Below are positions 1 to 10,108 of a stretch of DNA of 64,000 nucleotides, piece after piece. The stretch is from Termitomyces sp. T153 (lineage: Eukaryota; Basidiomycota; Agaricomycetes; Agaricales; Lyophyllaceae). The notes under the pieces were generated by a model. That model ran no database searches. It was given only the letters and a program-made list of their open reading frames with translations, and was not told where the DNA came from. The position numbers and the translations under genes are program-made. The stretch lies in assembly GCA_018296165.2 (NCBI GenBank), contig JACKQL020000001.1:1426001-1490000 (forward strand), in the 5' to 3' direction. Each line of letters starts with the position of its first letter. Positions within the stretch are counted from its first letter, which is position 1.

Positions 1-2107
1 TTGAACATTCCTTGTAGCTAAGCGTCGGGAAATCCTGAGTGCTGCTTGTGCTGCTGGTGTTGCTGTTGCGTTTGGTGCGCCAATAGGTGGGACTTTGTTT
101 AGTTTAGAAGAAGTGTCATACTTCTTCCCCCCCAAGGTCAGTCATGCCTGGTTAAGTAAGGCTCTCACAATACACTAAATATCTTATTAGGTCATGTGGA
201 GAAGGTTAGTAGGGAAGTTACCTGTAGCTGATTACTTTTTCACTCTGAAGTATAGCTTCTTTTGTGCCATGATTGCAGCAATCACGCTCAAGGTGCTTGA
301 TCCCTTTGGGACAGGGAAACTTGTTCTGTTCCAAGTCACATATGAAAAAGCAAGCAGGTTATCCATCCTTCCGACTGTCGGCTTTCCTAACAATGTCATC
401 AGGATTGGCATGCTTACGAACTCGTCCCATTTCTCCTCCTCGGTGTGCTTGGAGTGGGTTGCCTGTTTGCGAAATTTGACTTCCTGACCGATTTCTACAG
501 GGCATATATGGAGCTTACTTTTCGAAACTGAACCATTCGTGGAGCAAGCATATACGCAATAAGACCTGGCTCAGGTCCCACCCGATAGCGGAAGTTCTCC
601 TAGTACGGTCGTTACTTTGTGAACTGGGTTTGGCTCTTATTGCGTTCGCAGATCACTGCAATCACGACTGGACTCTGTTTCATTAATCCTTTCACTCGCA
701 TGAGTGGCACAGAGCTTGTCTACAGCCTCTTTTCGGAATGTCAGGAAGGTTATCCACACAAACACGCTCGTCTGTGTAGTGTCAGCCCTCGTGCTTTCTG
801 GGAAATATGGCCGGTTATTCGAGCAGTCTCAGTGGCAATGATCATTAAGGCTTGTCTCACAATAGTGACTTTTGGCATCAAAGTTCCGGCTGGTATCTTC
901 ATACCGTCCCTTGGCGTAGGCGCCTGTTGTGGACGAGTAATGGGCCTCGTGATACAGTGGTTGCAATACCAAGAGCTAGGAGCGAAAATCTTTCCAATCT
1001 GTACTCAGGACCGAAATTGTGCGTATTTCTTGTCTGCCTTGACAGAAGAACTGTCTCGACTTCCATGATTCTATAGGCATAATTCCAGGTCTGTATGCTA
1101 TGGTGGGTGCAGCAGCCACTCTTTCAGGGGTTACTGTAAGTAGTCATTTGTCTACGATGCAGACGGACTCATTTTTTTGAAGCGAACAACCGTTTCTTTG
1201 GCCGTTATCATGTTCGAGCTCACTGATACCTTGACCTATGTAATTCCTGTAATGTTGTCAGTCCTTGTGGCCAAAACGGTTGCAGATGCCTTGGAGCCTA
1301 AAGGAATATACGACCTCGTCATCGAGCTCAGTCAGTTGCCCTATCTTGATTTAAAACATGAATATCTTTGGGGTAGCCTCCAAATTAATGATGTGGTGAG
1401 GGATTCTCATTGAACATACTGTTAACAAGTTTTGCTGGAATTATCTAGACTGCTCGTGATGTGGAAGTCATTAGACTTGATAGGAAGAACACCGTGACGA
1501 CCTTGCGAGATCAACTTGTTATATTGATGCGGACTGGCAATGATGACAGTGGTTTTCCCATACTCAGGCTAGATTCAAACGACAATGGCCTGCGGATGGT
1601 GGGCTATATCGGAGCCAGCGAGTTGGAGCACGCTCTCAGTTCGTCCAATGCCTGTAGGCTCTGTGCTATCCATACTGATAGTCTTTCATAGCCCTGGTCG
1701 CCGATGAACCTGAAGCTGAAGTATACTTCCATACTACGTATACTCATTACATTTCCTCTGTTTCGTCGCTCATGGAAGAGACCGAGTATCATGAGCAAGA
1801 CCTCTTTGACTTTAGTATTTATATGGATCAGGTAAGTCAAACCATTGATTCTATGATTGTTCTGAGGTGAAATCCTTTCAGGCACCGTTGACCATCCAGT
1901 CCAATTCACCACTCGAAATGGTCCACCAGTTTTTTTCCAAGCTTGGTGCTCGATATGTCGTCGTAACAGACACAGAAGGTCTATGTAAGTGAAATTAATT
2001 TACTAGGGACATGCTTGGCTACTTAAGAGTTTTATCCCCAAGATGAAGGTGTCATTGACAAAAAGACATGGGTTGCGTTTCTAGCAGATTTGGAGGAGAA
2101 GTCGTGA
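1..2107 (+). CDS. CLC-type chloride channel / Cl-/H+ exchanger, 5' end cut by window
   Basis: This is the C-terminal part of a CLC family anion channel or exchanger (fungal Gef1-like), which acts in Golgi, endosome or plasma membranes in ion and pH balance. After an acceptor at about base 17 the frame reads [20 protein letters not shown], a classic CLC core segment. Short introns then separate exons encoding MWRSFFCAM, the segment before [23 protein letters not shown] and [40 protein letters not shown] (840-945) is the conserved anion-path motif GIFIP. The region 1,177-2,107 encodes the last membrane helices and a C-terminal CBS-domain pair ending LEEKS at the TGA at 2,105-2,107. The N-terminus with the GKEGP motif lies outside the window. 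The family call is secure, but channel versus exchanger cannot be decided because the relevant residues are partly missing. Confidence 0.9.
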
Positions 2108-2705
2108 CCTATTATATTTTATGCGCTTTCTGAATAAGGAATTTTCAACCCACTAGGCTACAATGTTGTGTATACCATGTGATGCAAAGTTCTGCAAGGT
2201 CTCGAAATTCGAAATTTCAGCCAATTTTTATAAGTTGATAATACAATAATAATAAGGAATGCATACATCTTGGTAGAAATCTTTGACTCTCCTCTCCTCT
2301 TCCCCAAGAAATCACATATTTTTGACCAACGCCATCGTATTCAAAAACAGAGGGAAATCTGAGTCATCGCGGGTTACCTTTACCTTGCCGTGGTAGGGTC
2401 TCCTCCTATCGAAAATCATACGTTTTTTATTGGTGGTTCTTGTTTGTATCTGTTCTCAGATATTTGGTTCTTCTCTGTTCCGCGCCTACGGTAACAGCAC
2501 GACGATAGATTGGCTGCTCAGAGTGGTGTGAATTTACATAGTTTCTAAGTTATGTATTTTGATCATGGTCTGAGTCATAGCGGTGAAGCGAAGCTAGCGA
2601 AGCGATGGTCCCTGGCTCCGGTGACAGATCTATGTTTGTGACTGCTTGGATCACAAGAGATTCCCACACCATCTATTCAAGGTTTCATTACTTTCGAACA
2701 CGACG
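2108..2705. other. Intergenic region between CLC gene and SMD3
   Basis: This stretch of about 600 bases holds no convincing ORF. It must contain the 3' UTR of the CLC gene and the promoter and 5' UTR of SMD3. I see no recognisable repeat or RNA gene in it. Confidence 0.5.
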
Positions 2706-3310
2706 ATGGCTGGACTCGGTGTTCCAGTCAAGCTACTTCACGAGTCCTTGGGACATGTTATAACCGTGGAACTCAAAACCGGGCAGCTATACCGCGGAAA
2801 GCTTGCGGAAGGTATGTTTTGTGAAGTAGCTGTATGTGTGGCTTTTGATACCTTTTTTCACCCGTTTCAATAGCTGAGGACAACTTGAATATATCCCTCA
2901 AAGATATCACTGTGACTGGACGCGATGGACGTGTATCTCAACTTGATCAAGTCTATATTCGGGGAAGCATGGTGCGATTCTTTATCGTTCCAGATATGTT
3001 GCAGAATGCTCCGATGTGTGTGCTTCTCACCTCCTGCTGTGCTTTTCGCCTTATCATATTGCTTAGGTTCAAACGAGTGGGACCTAATGCCATGAGGGGA
3101 AGAGGTATTGGCACAGCGCGTGGGCGCGCGACAATTATGAGAGGTATGTGGCCATTCTCGATATTTCCTGCTGTTGATTGCTCATTTTTCTTCGTCACAG
3201 CGAATGGTGACTTCCTCCCTTTTGAATTTCTTGATTTCCGACTGACCCGTTTAATTCTAGCACGTCGTGGTCGTGGTGTTGCCCCTACAGCTCGGGGTAT
3301 CAGACGGTGA
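2706..3310 (+). CDS. SMD3: Small nuclear ribonucleoprotein Sm D3
   Basis: SmD3 is a core subunit of the heptameric Sm ring that binds U1, U2, U4 and U5 snRNAs in the nucleus. Four exons can be joined: 2706-2812, 2874-3015, 3067-3143 and 3261-3310. The joined protein starts [20 protein letters not shown] and continues with GQLYRGKL (Sm1) and a second Sm motif around [17 protein letters not shown]. It ends in an Arg/Gly tail ([25 protein letters not shown]), as in other SmD3 proteins. The length of about 124 residues fits the family. Introns 2 and 3 are read through by a chance open frame, so an uncurated prediction could miss them. The gene converges on SDHAF4 on the other strand. Confidence 0.95.
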
Positions 3311-3599
3311 AATAGACTCTTCGTGTTCTAGAAAATATTTCTTCTTTCATGTAAAATAGGTAGTCTATGCCATAGTGGGTATCAATGTTGTACTCGTGCT
3401 ACTTGATAAGACCAAAGAAGGCCTAATGGTGGGTTAAATGTCAAGCAAGAGATTCGGATTGTGAATTGTGATGTGAGTATGATTGACAGACAGTGAAGGT
3501 AAATTCGAAATTTCCATGTCGAAATAACGTAAAAGTAATAACACCAAAAGGGCGCATGTCGATGGACCCATTGCCGCTGCCGTTACAGCGACACTTGTG

Positions 3600-3908
3600 T
3601 CAAAAATCGGAAACACGTCCCTTGAAACTCCAATCACCTTCTGACTCGCCACCCCACTTGCGGACCGGTTCCTGCTTTGGTCCTCCCTGTTCTCCAGTGA
3701 GGGGGTTGATGTCTCCCTCAAAATCGGGACGAAGGGGAGCACGAGCATCGGGATGAAGGGCGAGCTCGGCTTCTGAGTCGGGTTGGGTGGATGCACGCTG
3801 TAGGCGCTCGAATTCACGCTGCTGGTGGCGAGGAAGAGGCGGGGGGGCAGGCCTGTTGAGACTTGCAAAGAAGCGACGAGGGATGATGCGGGCGATGCGG
3901 GCGAGCAT
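3600..3908 (-). CDS. SDH8: Succinate dehydrogenase assembly factor 4 (SDHAF4/Sdh8)
   Basis: This single-exon gene encodes 102 residues. The N-terminus MLARIARIIPRRFFASLNRP is rich in Arg and lacks acidic residues, as expected for a mitochondrial presequence. The C-terminus carries the DUF1674 signature: INPLTGEQGGPKQEP followed by GDWSFKGRVSDF at the very end. SDHAF4 binds the flavinylated Sdh1 subunit in the matrix and promotes its assembly into complex II. The start is the first Met, 130 bp from the divergent start of the Zn2Cys6 regulator. Both length and motif agree with the family. Confidence 0.92.
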   Translation of the reverse strand: MLARIARIIPRRFFASLNRPAPPPLPRHQQREFERLQRASTQPDSEAELALHPDARAPLRPDFEGDINPLTGEQGGPKQEPVRKWGGESEGDWSFKGRVSDF

Positions 3909-4038
3909 TTTCGAGATGACGAAGTCTTTTACGATTTATAATTTGTCAATTCAAAATCATATTGATTGTCGTAATCCACGTGAACTTGTTCGGAAAACGC
4001 ACTAACTATATGGCGGGTGTCTCTGCCCCCCGTCTTGC

Positions 4039-7000
4039 ATGGACACCCACGACTTCTTACACAAAACGTCTGCTTCTCACAAGAAAAGGAACGTAGAGCG
4101 CGCCTGCGATGCCTGCCGCCGCCGCAAGACCAAGTGCGATGGCCCTCAGATGCCCAACCACCGCTGTACCAATTGTGTCCAGTCCAGCAAGCCTTGCACC
4201 TACGAGTTCGTGCTCTTTCTTCCTTTATTGTCTCTTGCATAACCCTTTGACCCAGTGAACCCTCCAAGCCTCGTGGGCCACCGAAAGCGTGAGTCCATGG
4301 TTCATGCTCATCTCCTAAATCTGAATCAGCTGCCTAGATACATCACTGCACTCGAAGACAAAATGGAACAACTCGAAGCTCTATTAAAACAGGTGAGATT
4401 GTAATCACATTCCTTTTGAGTCTAATTTAGGCTCCATGGTTCTGATATTATGCCTCTTCTTGACTAGCTATGTCCCGACAAAGATTATTCCAAACAGCTC
4501 GGTCCACCTGTAATCAGAGACTCTTGGAAAGAAGATATTCAACAACCTCTCTGGGCCACGCCTGTAGCTATCGAGAACAAAGTCTCTCTTCCACATCCTG
4601 CTCAACAAACTCCAGAAGAAACCGATCACGACAGCTCCGAGGACCCAAGTGCCATACTCGACGTCCTCGAGCTCCCTAATAACGGCGAGATGTCTCGGAA
4701 GCTCGAACTACACGGTGAAGAAGATGCGCCACACGACCCCACTGAGCAAGTCATTGCTCGTTTTCATGGGAAAAGCAGTTCTGTCGGCCTTGTCGGAGTA
4801 GCGCAGATGTTCAAGATGATGCATCTGCTCGAAAACGAGACCAAACATGACGCACGTCTCAGCAGTCCGGACAGCGTCGCTAGTACATCAAGTTTTGGCA
4901 GTTCTTCTTCCGGTTCTTCCATTCATCGCCCAGAATTTTGGAAGATGCCTGAGGTAAGCAAAGTTTCCTAGTTACGCTACGTTGACGTGCTATGTTGACA
5001 TCCTGCATTATAGAGGGAGCGTCAGTGGGAAGAACGGAACACGGATCCTGTGGATTCGATCGCACGACTACTCTCTGCATTTCCCCCTCCAGATCTCATC
5101 CTGGAGCTGATAAACATCTACTTCTTACATTCAAACTCCCCCCTACCTCTTCTTCACCGTCCGACATTCGATCGACAATGGAAGGAGAATTTGCATCACA
5201 CCAACATCTGGTTCGCAGTCGTGTGCCTAGGTATATTTTCCATTGCAAGCAGATGGTCAAGTGACGCTAGAGTCATCCCTGATGGTGCCACTACGGCTTC
5301 AGGCTTGCCCGACTGGTCTCTAGCTGGTTGGAAATATTGCAAAGCAGGTTTAGGTTGGTACCTTGTTCATATCATGTGGCCGTAATAAATCGCCTTCCTA
5401 TAGTCATGTTCGAAGTTAGGTACCGTCTGTTTTGTCCAACAACTTTGTTCGAGCTTCAGTCGTTTTCGGTGAACTCCATGGGTAACCCCTTTTTGATACC
5501 ATATGCTAACGCCGCTTCTTCAGCTATTTGCCACTTATCTCAGGGATTCTGCGCACCGGCCCTTGGCGTGGACTCTTGTGGGAAACGCTTTAAGGAAAGC
5601 CCAGGATGTTGGTATCCATAAAAAAAGGGTTTACGGTCGTGAACCCACGGTGGACTCGGAACTCTGGAAGCGAGCCTTCTGGTGCCTTATAGTTCTCGAT
5701 CGCTTTGAATCTGCTGCTTCTGGACGTTCGGCTCTTGTTGGGGAAGAAGAGTCAGTGGTCCATATGTTGCTCATGTTAGCTGTTTGTTCAAGCTGACAAG
5801 TCGATAGCTTTGATGTAGATCTCCCAGTAGAAGTGGATGACGACTACTGGGAAGTGAACGACTCGGGCCCAATGTTTACACAGCCTGAAGGTTTACCGGC
5901 GAATAAGATCATCTCATTTAACCAGATTATCAAACTTTCCCGAGTATTGGCCTTTGCGCTCAAAAGTCTTGTACGCCCACTTGTCTTTCCTCCTGTGACA
6001 TGCTTAACCAGTTCTTTTTTCTTACACAGTATGCTGTCGACCAGCAACAACTTCATTCGGGTCTAACTCCTTTGGACTGGCGCAGAGCGATCATGAAGCA
6101 TCTAGCTGCCGGCCTCGAGAAGTGGTATAGATCGCTGCCAGAACATCGTACGTTGTCATTTGATGTGCCCTGCAAGGCAATTTCCTCAAGGAGGTGATGA
6201 ATATTTCTCAGTGATATGGTCGAATCAAAAGGATGATTCGCCCCTTGCGATAGATGCGGCAGTGCTGCAGACGACATATCGTCTTGTCGAAATGCTTGTT
6301 TACGCGATGTTCATTACGACGTCCTCGATCTCATCTTCGTCTTCTCAACCGCTAGAACAAGGCCGACTCTCGCCCTCAGACATTTCTCCATTGGATGTAT
6401 GCATCGATGCTGCTCATGATTGCGCGAACATATCCCAGAAGCAAAGCTTGGAAGCCCTTTCAACATGGCCAATCTATATCTATGCTGCTCAAGTGGGATC
6501 AACAATGCTTCTTGTGAAAATTTGGAGCATAAAGATCCAAGAGAAAACCATGCATGGACTAGGTATTGAAGACATCAAGCCACCAATGCTGGCACTTGAG
6601 CCTCTCTACAATAGTCTTCAGACCTTCGTAGACATATTGAGGTTGGCGGAAGCTCGTTGGGGTTTTATAGCACCTTACCTGTGCGATATTATCTCGTCTA
6701 ATAGATGACAGGAACTAATACCTTTCACAGGCAGGAGCTGAGACAAGCTTTGCCAGATGATGCATTTGGTGGGATGCCCATTTCCCTGCAATTGGGTGAT
6801 GGTCGTCAATACCAACCGCAGACCAGTGAGGCTGGTTATCGTGCCATGGAAACCCAAGGTCCAGAATACTATGAGGGTCCAGATCTACCGTCATTATATC
6901 CTAGTCTGACCCAGCAAATAGCACAACAGCCATTTTCGTCGACAGATTGCCCCTATGCAGCTACAGATGCACTTCCGCAATCACAGTCACCTTCGCAACC

Positions 7001-7625
7001 GCCCCTTTCTCCTTTACAGCATTTTTCCCAACGCAGGCTCTCGTATCCACCATCGGACATACAATACTCATCACGTACAATCACACAGCCCACACAACCT
7101 CCTTTGCCGTGGAACGAGCCCCCAAATGTGCTACGGTCTGAGGAACGAGCTCAGCCTTTTGTGCCCACAGTAGACTATTCTGCCGATTGTTGTCGACAAC
7201 ATACAGGCGATATGCCTCTACTAGTCAAACCCAGTCATGGATACAACCTTCCAAGCAATCCTGGTTGTCGTAGGCTCGATCAAGGTGATGAAATGACATA
7301 CCTGTATGATCGGACAAAATTCTATCCTTCTGGTGGCACTGTACAAGATTTACCTCCCTCACTCCCCCGTACGCTTCACGCCACCCGGTCTCTTCCCTAT
7401 CTGGGAAATCCGGTACCCTTTTCTTCGCTCGACACTAATTCTCATAGGACCCGTGAATGCCAGAAGTTGGATAATGCGAGGGAGTCGAGTTATAACGAAG
7501 CTGCTGGATTTGACTATCTGGCTGTTCGACCAGCCCAGGACACGGACTCGGATTTGTCGGGTGTCAACTACAGAGTCATGCCTGGGACAGGGCCATATAC
7601 GAAGCAGGATATGCGCCAGACATGA
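4039..7625 (+). CDS. Zn2Cys6 fungal-specific transcription factor
   Basis: This is a nuclear binuclear zinc-cluster regulator. Exon 1 (4039-4205) holds a complete cluster, CDACRRRKTKC followed by CTNC and C, with spacing CX2CX6CX9CX2CX6C. Exon 2 (4256-4288) gives DEPSKPRGPPKA, and a short coiled-coil dimerisation segment (ITALEDKMEQLEALLKQ) follows. The middle of the gene (about 5,000-6,700) encodes the fungal_trans regulatory domain, with segments such as LPLLHRPTFDRQW, NIWFAVVCLGIFSIASRWSS and FWCLIVLDRFESAASGR. The last exon (about 6,715-7,625) is a long low-complexity region rich in Pro, Gln and Ser, typical of activation domains. At least eight short introns are needed. The overall shape resembles xylanolytic/XlnR-like regulators, but target genes cannot be inferred. 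It is divergent from SDHAF4 and convergent with NSA2. Confidence 0.88.
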
Positions 7626-7945
7626 TCAGCTAAGGCTCATACTCAAGTAAGCAAGCCACTGGGTTTTGATAGTGTCTGGATGACTTGATTTTGCTTTCCT
7701 CTTGTTTTCAACTGCATTGTACAACTATTATCCTATTCCCTGGTATGTGCATTCCCCTTACAATTATACTACCTTGTACTTGTATAGAACACCTCTCTTC
7801 TACTGTATGTAAATGATACTACTCGGATTCTCTTCAATCGGGTGCCGATTATAACGCAGTCTCAACGAGATTACTGTGTATCGACATTACAAGAGGGTAA
7901 AAATATGCACAAAGGTAAATTCTAATATACAGTGATATGATGAAA
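7626..7945. other. Convergent intergenic region
   Basis: These 320 bases separate the 3' ends of the Zn2Cys6 regulator (+) and NSA2 (-). They are AT-rich and hold the two 3' UTRs. No further gene is visible. Confidence 0.5.
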
Positions 7946-8979
7946 TCAGACAACTAAATGTTCCAGATATGAGCAAGGGCCGGTGAAATAAGCATGAGAA
8001 ACATACGAAGGACAGCATTGATACAGCCATCATTTTCGGGGTTGTTGGTGATTTGGGCGTATTTTCCAAATACAACCTTTCCACCGGTCGTAACCATTCC
8101 CAACTCGGAAACGTTGACTTCTATCACTGTTCCCTTGGTCATGACGCCCAGTTGTGTATACATTGGTGACTGTGGATTTTTCTTTACACCCAAGATTTGC
8201 AGCTGGAATGTCGCTTTCAGGTCAGCTAGCAAGGAACGTTAGCCTGGGACAATCATGATCACGGGTATGCGTACGATGAGTCACGTTGGCTTTTTTGTAG
8301 CGTAGCGCCATCGGCCGGATGAAGCGTTCCATCTTGACGGGCTTTCTTGTGAAGCCTTCACCCACGAACGTAGCTTTAGTCAACATGCGCTTCCATGCCT
8401 TGCTCTTGCTCTTCCCTGACTTGACAACCTTGAACATCTCGTCCTCTGCAATCCCCCTGACTTTGGGCAACGGCACGGCATACTTGGCAGCCTTGTCCTT
8501 CCGTTTTTGCTTGATTGCACTTGAGAGTGCTTTGGCGTCTTTTTGGCCTTCGCGGTCAAGAAGATATGTCGGGAGAGCGCCATCAGGAACTGTGGATGAG
8601 TCCGCTTGCTTGACGTTCCGTTCGTCGTGAGCCTTGAGGGTCTTCTTGAGTTGGACCTTTTCAGCATGGCGTTTGGCGTGCAGGAGTTTGGCCTTGATAC
8701 CAAAGGCCTTTTGGGTGAATGCAGAGGTCTTGTGCGCTGCTCTGGCCTCTCGTTTGCGCCTATCGGATGGATATGAGCAGCTAGTCGGCTTCAGGGGGTG
8801 ATGGGTCGTACTTGCGCTCAAAATGATCTAACCGCCGACCATGGCGCTTGATGTGCTCCTCGATGTACTCGTTCTGGAGGGGTATGAGCGATCAGCATAG
8901 GATGTTGCAGACAGGCTGTACCTGGGGCTGTAATGGGGAGATTAGCGGTGGGCCGAGAGATGTGGACGGGACGTACCAT
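7946..8979 (-). CDS. NSA2: Ribosome biogenesis protein NSA2 (60S maturation)
   Basis: NSA2 is a nucleolar factor on pre-60S particles needed for 27S rRNA processing. Six coding exons can be joined: 8979-8977 (ATG only), 8927-8922 (CCCCAG), 8873-8812, 8759-8275, 8225-8007 and 7953-7946. The product starts [20 protein letters not shown] and continues with ERKRKREAR, the stretch [60 protein letters not shown] and [15 protein letters not shown]. This matches the family over its whole length (about 260 aa). The final LV* comes from an 8-nt last exon after a 53-nt intron. The six-base exon 2 is unusual and would be missed by most gene finders. The start is shared with a short divergent promoter for YIP1. 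Confidence 0.95.
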
Positions 8980-9066
8980 TGGGAAAAGCCAAGTGCTGTA
9001 GGGCAAACAGAGGACAACAGGAAATGAAAAGTCGGGCACGTGTTCTGGCGTTGTGCAAGTGCATCC
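8980..9066. promoter_or_regulatory. Short bidirectional promoter/5'UTR region NSA2-YIP1
   Basis: Only 87 bases separate the start codons of NSA2 (-) and YIP1 (+). Both 5' UTRs and any core promoter elements must lie here or overlap the genes. No TATA box is obvious. Confidence 0.5.
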
Positions 9067-10024
9067 ATGTGGCACGAGGCCAGTCCGTACGCGTCGTCTT
9101 CCCAAAATCCCTATTATCCCCAGCCCGTCGTCCCAGAACCCCAGCTTCAGTTCTATTCTCCTCACCAAGCCTCCGATCCAAATGCTTTCTACCCCGGATC
9201 ACGCCCAAGTCTAGACGGTGCACAGGGCAACATTGCTCAGCAGGGCCTTGCCCCAGCCTATGGTGGAAACATCCAGCCCACCGGCAGTTGGTGGACAGCG
9301 TTTGGAACAGGCGGTTTCGAAGGCGAACCGCCGTTGCTCGAAGGTACATACCTCGTCTATCGTCCAACTCCGCCCACACACGTCATAGCTTACCGATGCG
9401 GACAGAACTCGGTATCAACTTTCAACATATACGTGCAAAATCAATGACCGTGCTCAACCCCCTTCGTGGTGTCGACGCACGCATCATGGACGACGCGGAC
9501 ATGGCTGGACCAATAATTTTTGTTTTTTGCTTTGGAATCTGTCTACTCTTTGTGCGTCTGACACGTATCAGTTATTAATTTATTTACGTTCCTCGCAGTC
9601 TGGAAAGCCCAACTTCGGCTACATCTACGGTGTCGGCCTTTTTGGCTCAGCGTCAATGTACGCTCTTCTGAACCTTATGTCCGAGCGAGGTATAGACGCG
9701 TATCGTGTCGTTTCCGTTCTGGGCTACTGTCTATTACCCATGGTCGGGGTGAGTGCAATCAGTGTAATGATGGTTCTGGAGTGCGCAACCTTTACTTTTC
9801 TGACGTCCCTTCCATCCTCTGACCCACGTCACAGCGGAACTTTTGGGTACATGTTATCAATACTTTCCATTCTTTGGTGCACGTACTCAGCATCAGGGAT
9901 ATTTGTCGCCGTGCTCCAAATGTCCAACCAGCGGTTACTTGTTGCCTATCCAGTCGGATTGTTATATGGCTGTTTCGCACTACTGAGCGTTTTTAATAAT
10001 GGTTCGTCCGGCGGAATAGCATAG
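9067..10024 (+). CDS. YIP1: YIP1-family Golgi membrane protein (Yip1/YIPF5)
   Basis: Yip1 is a multi-pass membrane protein of ER/Golgi vesicles that binds Ypt/Rab GTPases and Yif1. The N-terminal cytosolic part is rich in Pro, Gln and Tyr (MWHEASPYASSSQNPYYPQP). After the intron at 9,343-9,406 the Yip1 core begins with ELGINFQHIRAKSMTVLNPL, followed by DADMAGPIIFVFCFGICLLF, SGKPNFGYIYGVGLFGSASM, GIDAYRVVSVLGYCLLPMVG and LLVAYPVGLLYGCFALLSVF. These match the family in order and give about five membrane helices. The start at 9,067 is preferred over the upstream in-frame ATG at 9,040 because it gives the shorter conserved N-terminus. The 3' end lies 84 bp from the 3' end of CSF1, which converges on it. 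Confidence 0.9.
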
Positions 10025-10108
10025 GTTTCTAGAATTTACAAATGGACCACAAAACATCAAAAAATTAATATAAAAATACAGAATACGTTTAAGGGGTATA
10101 TGTGTTCG

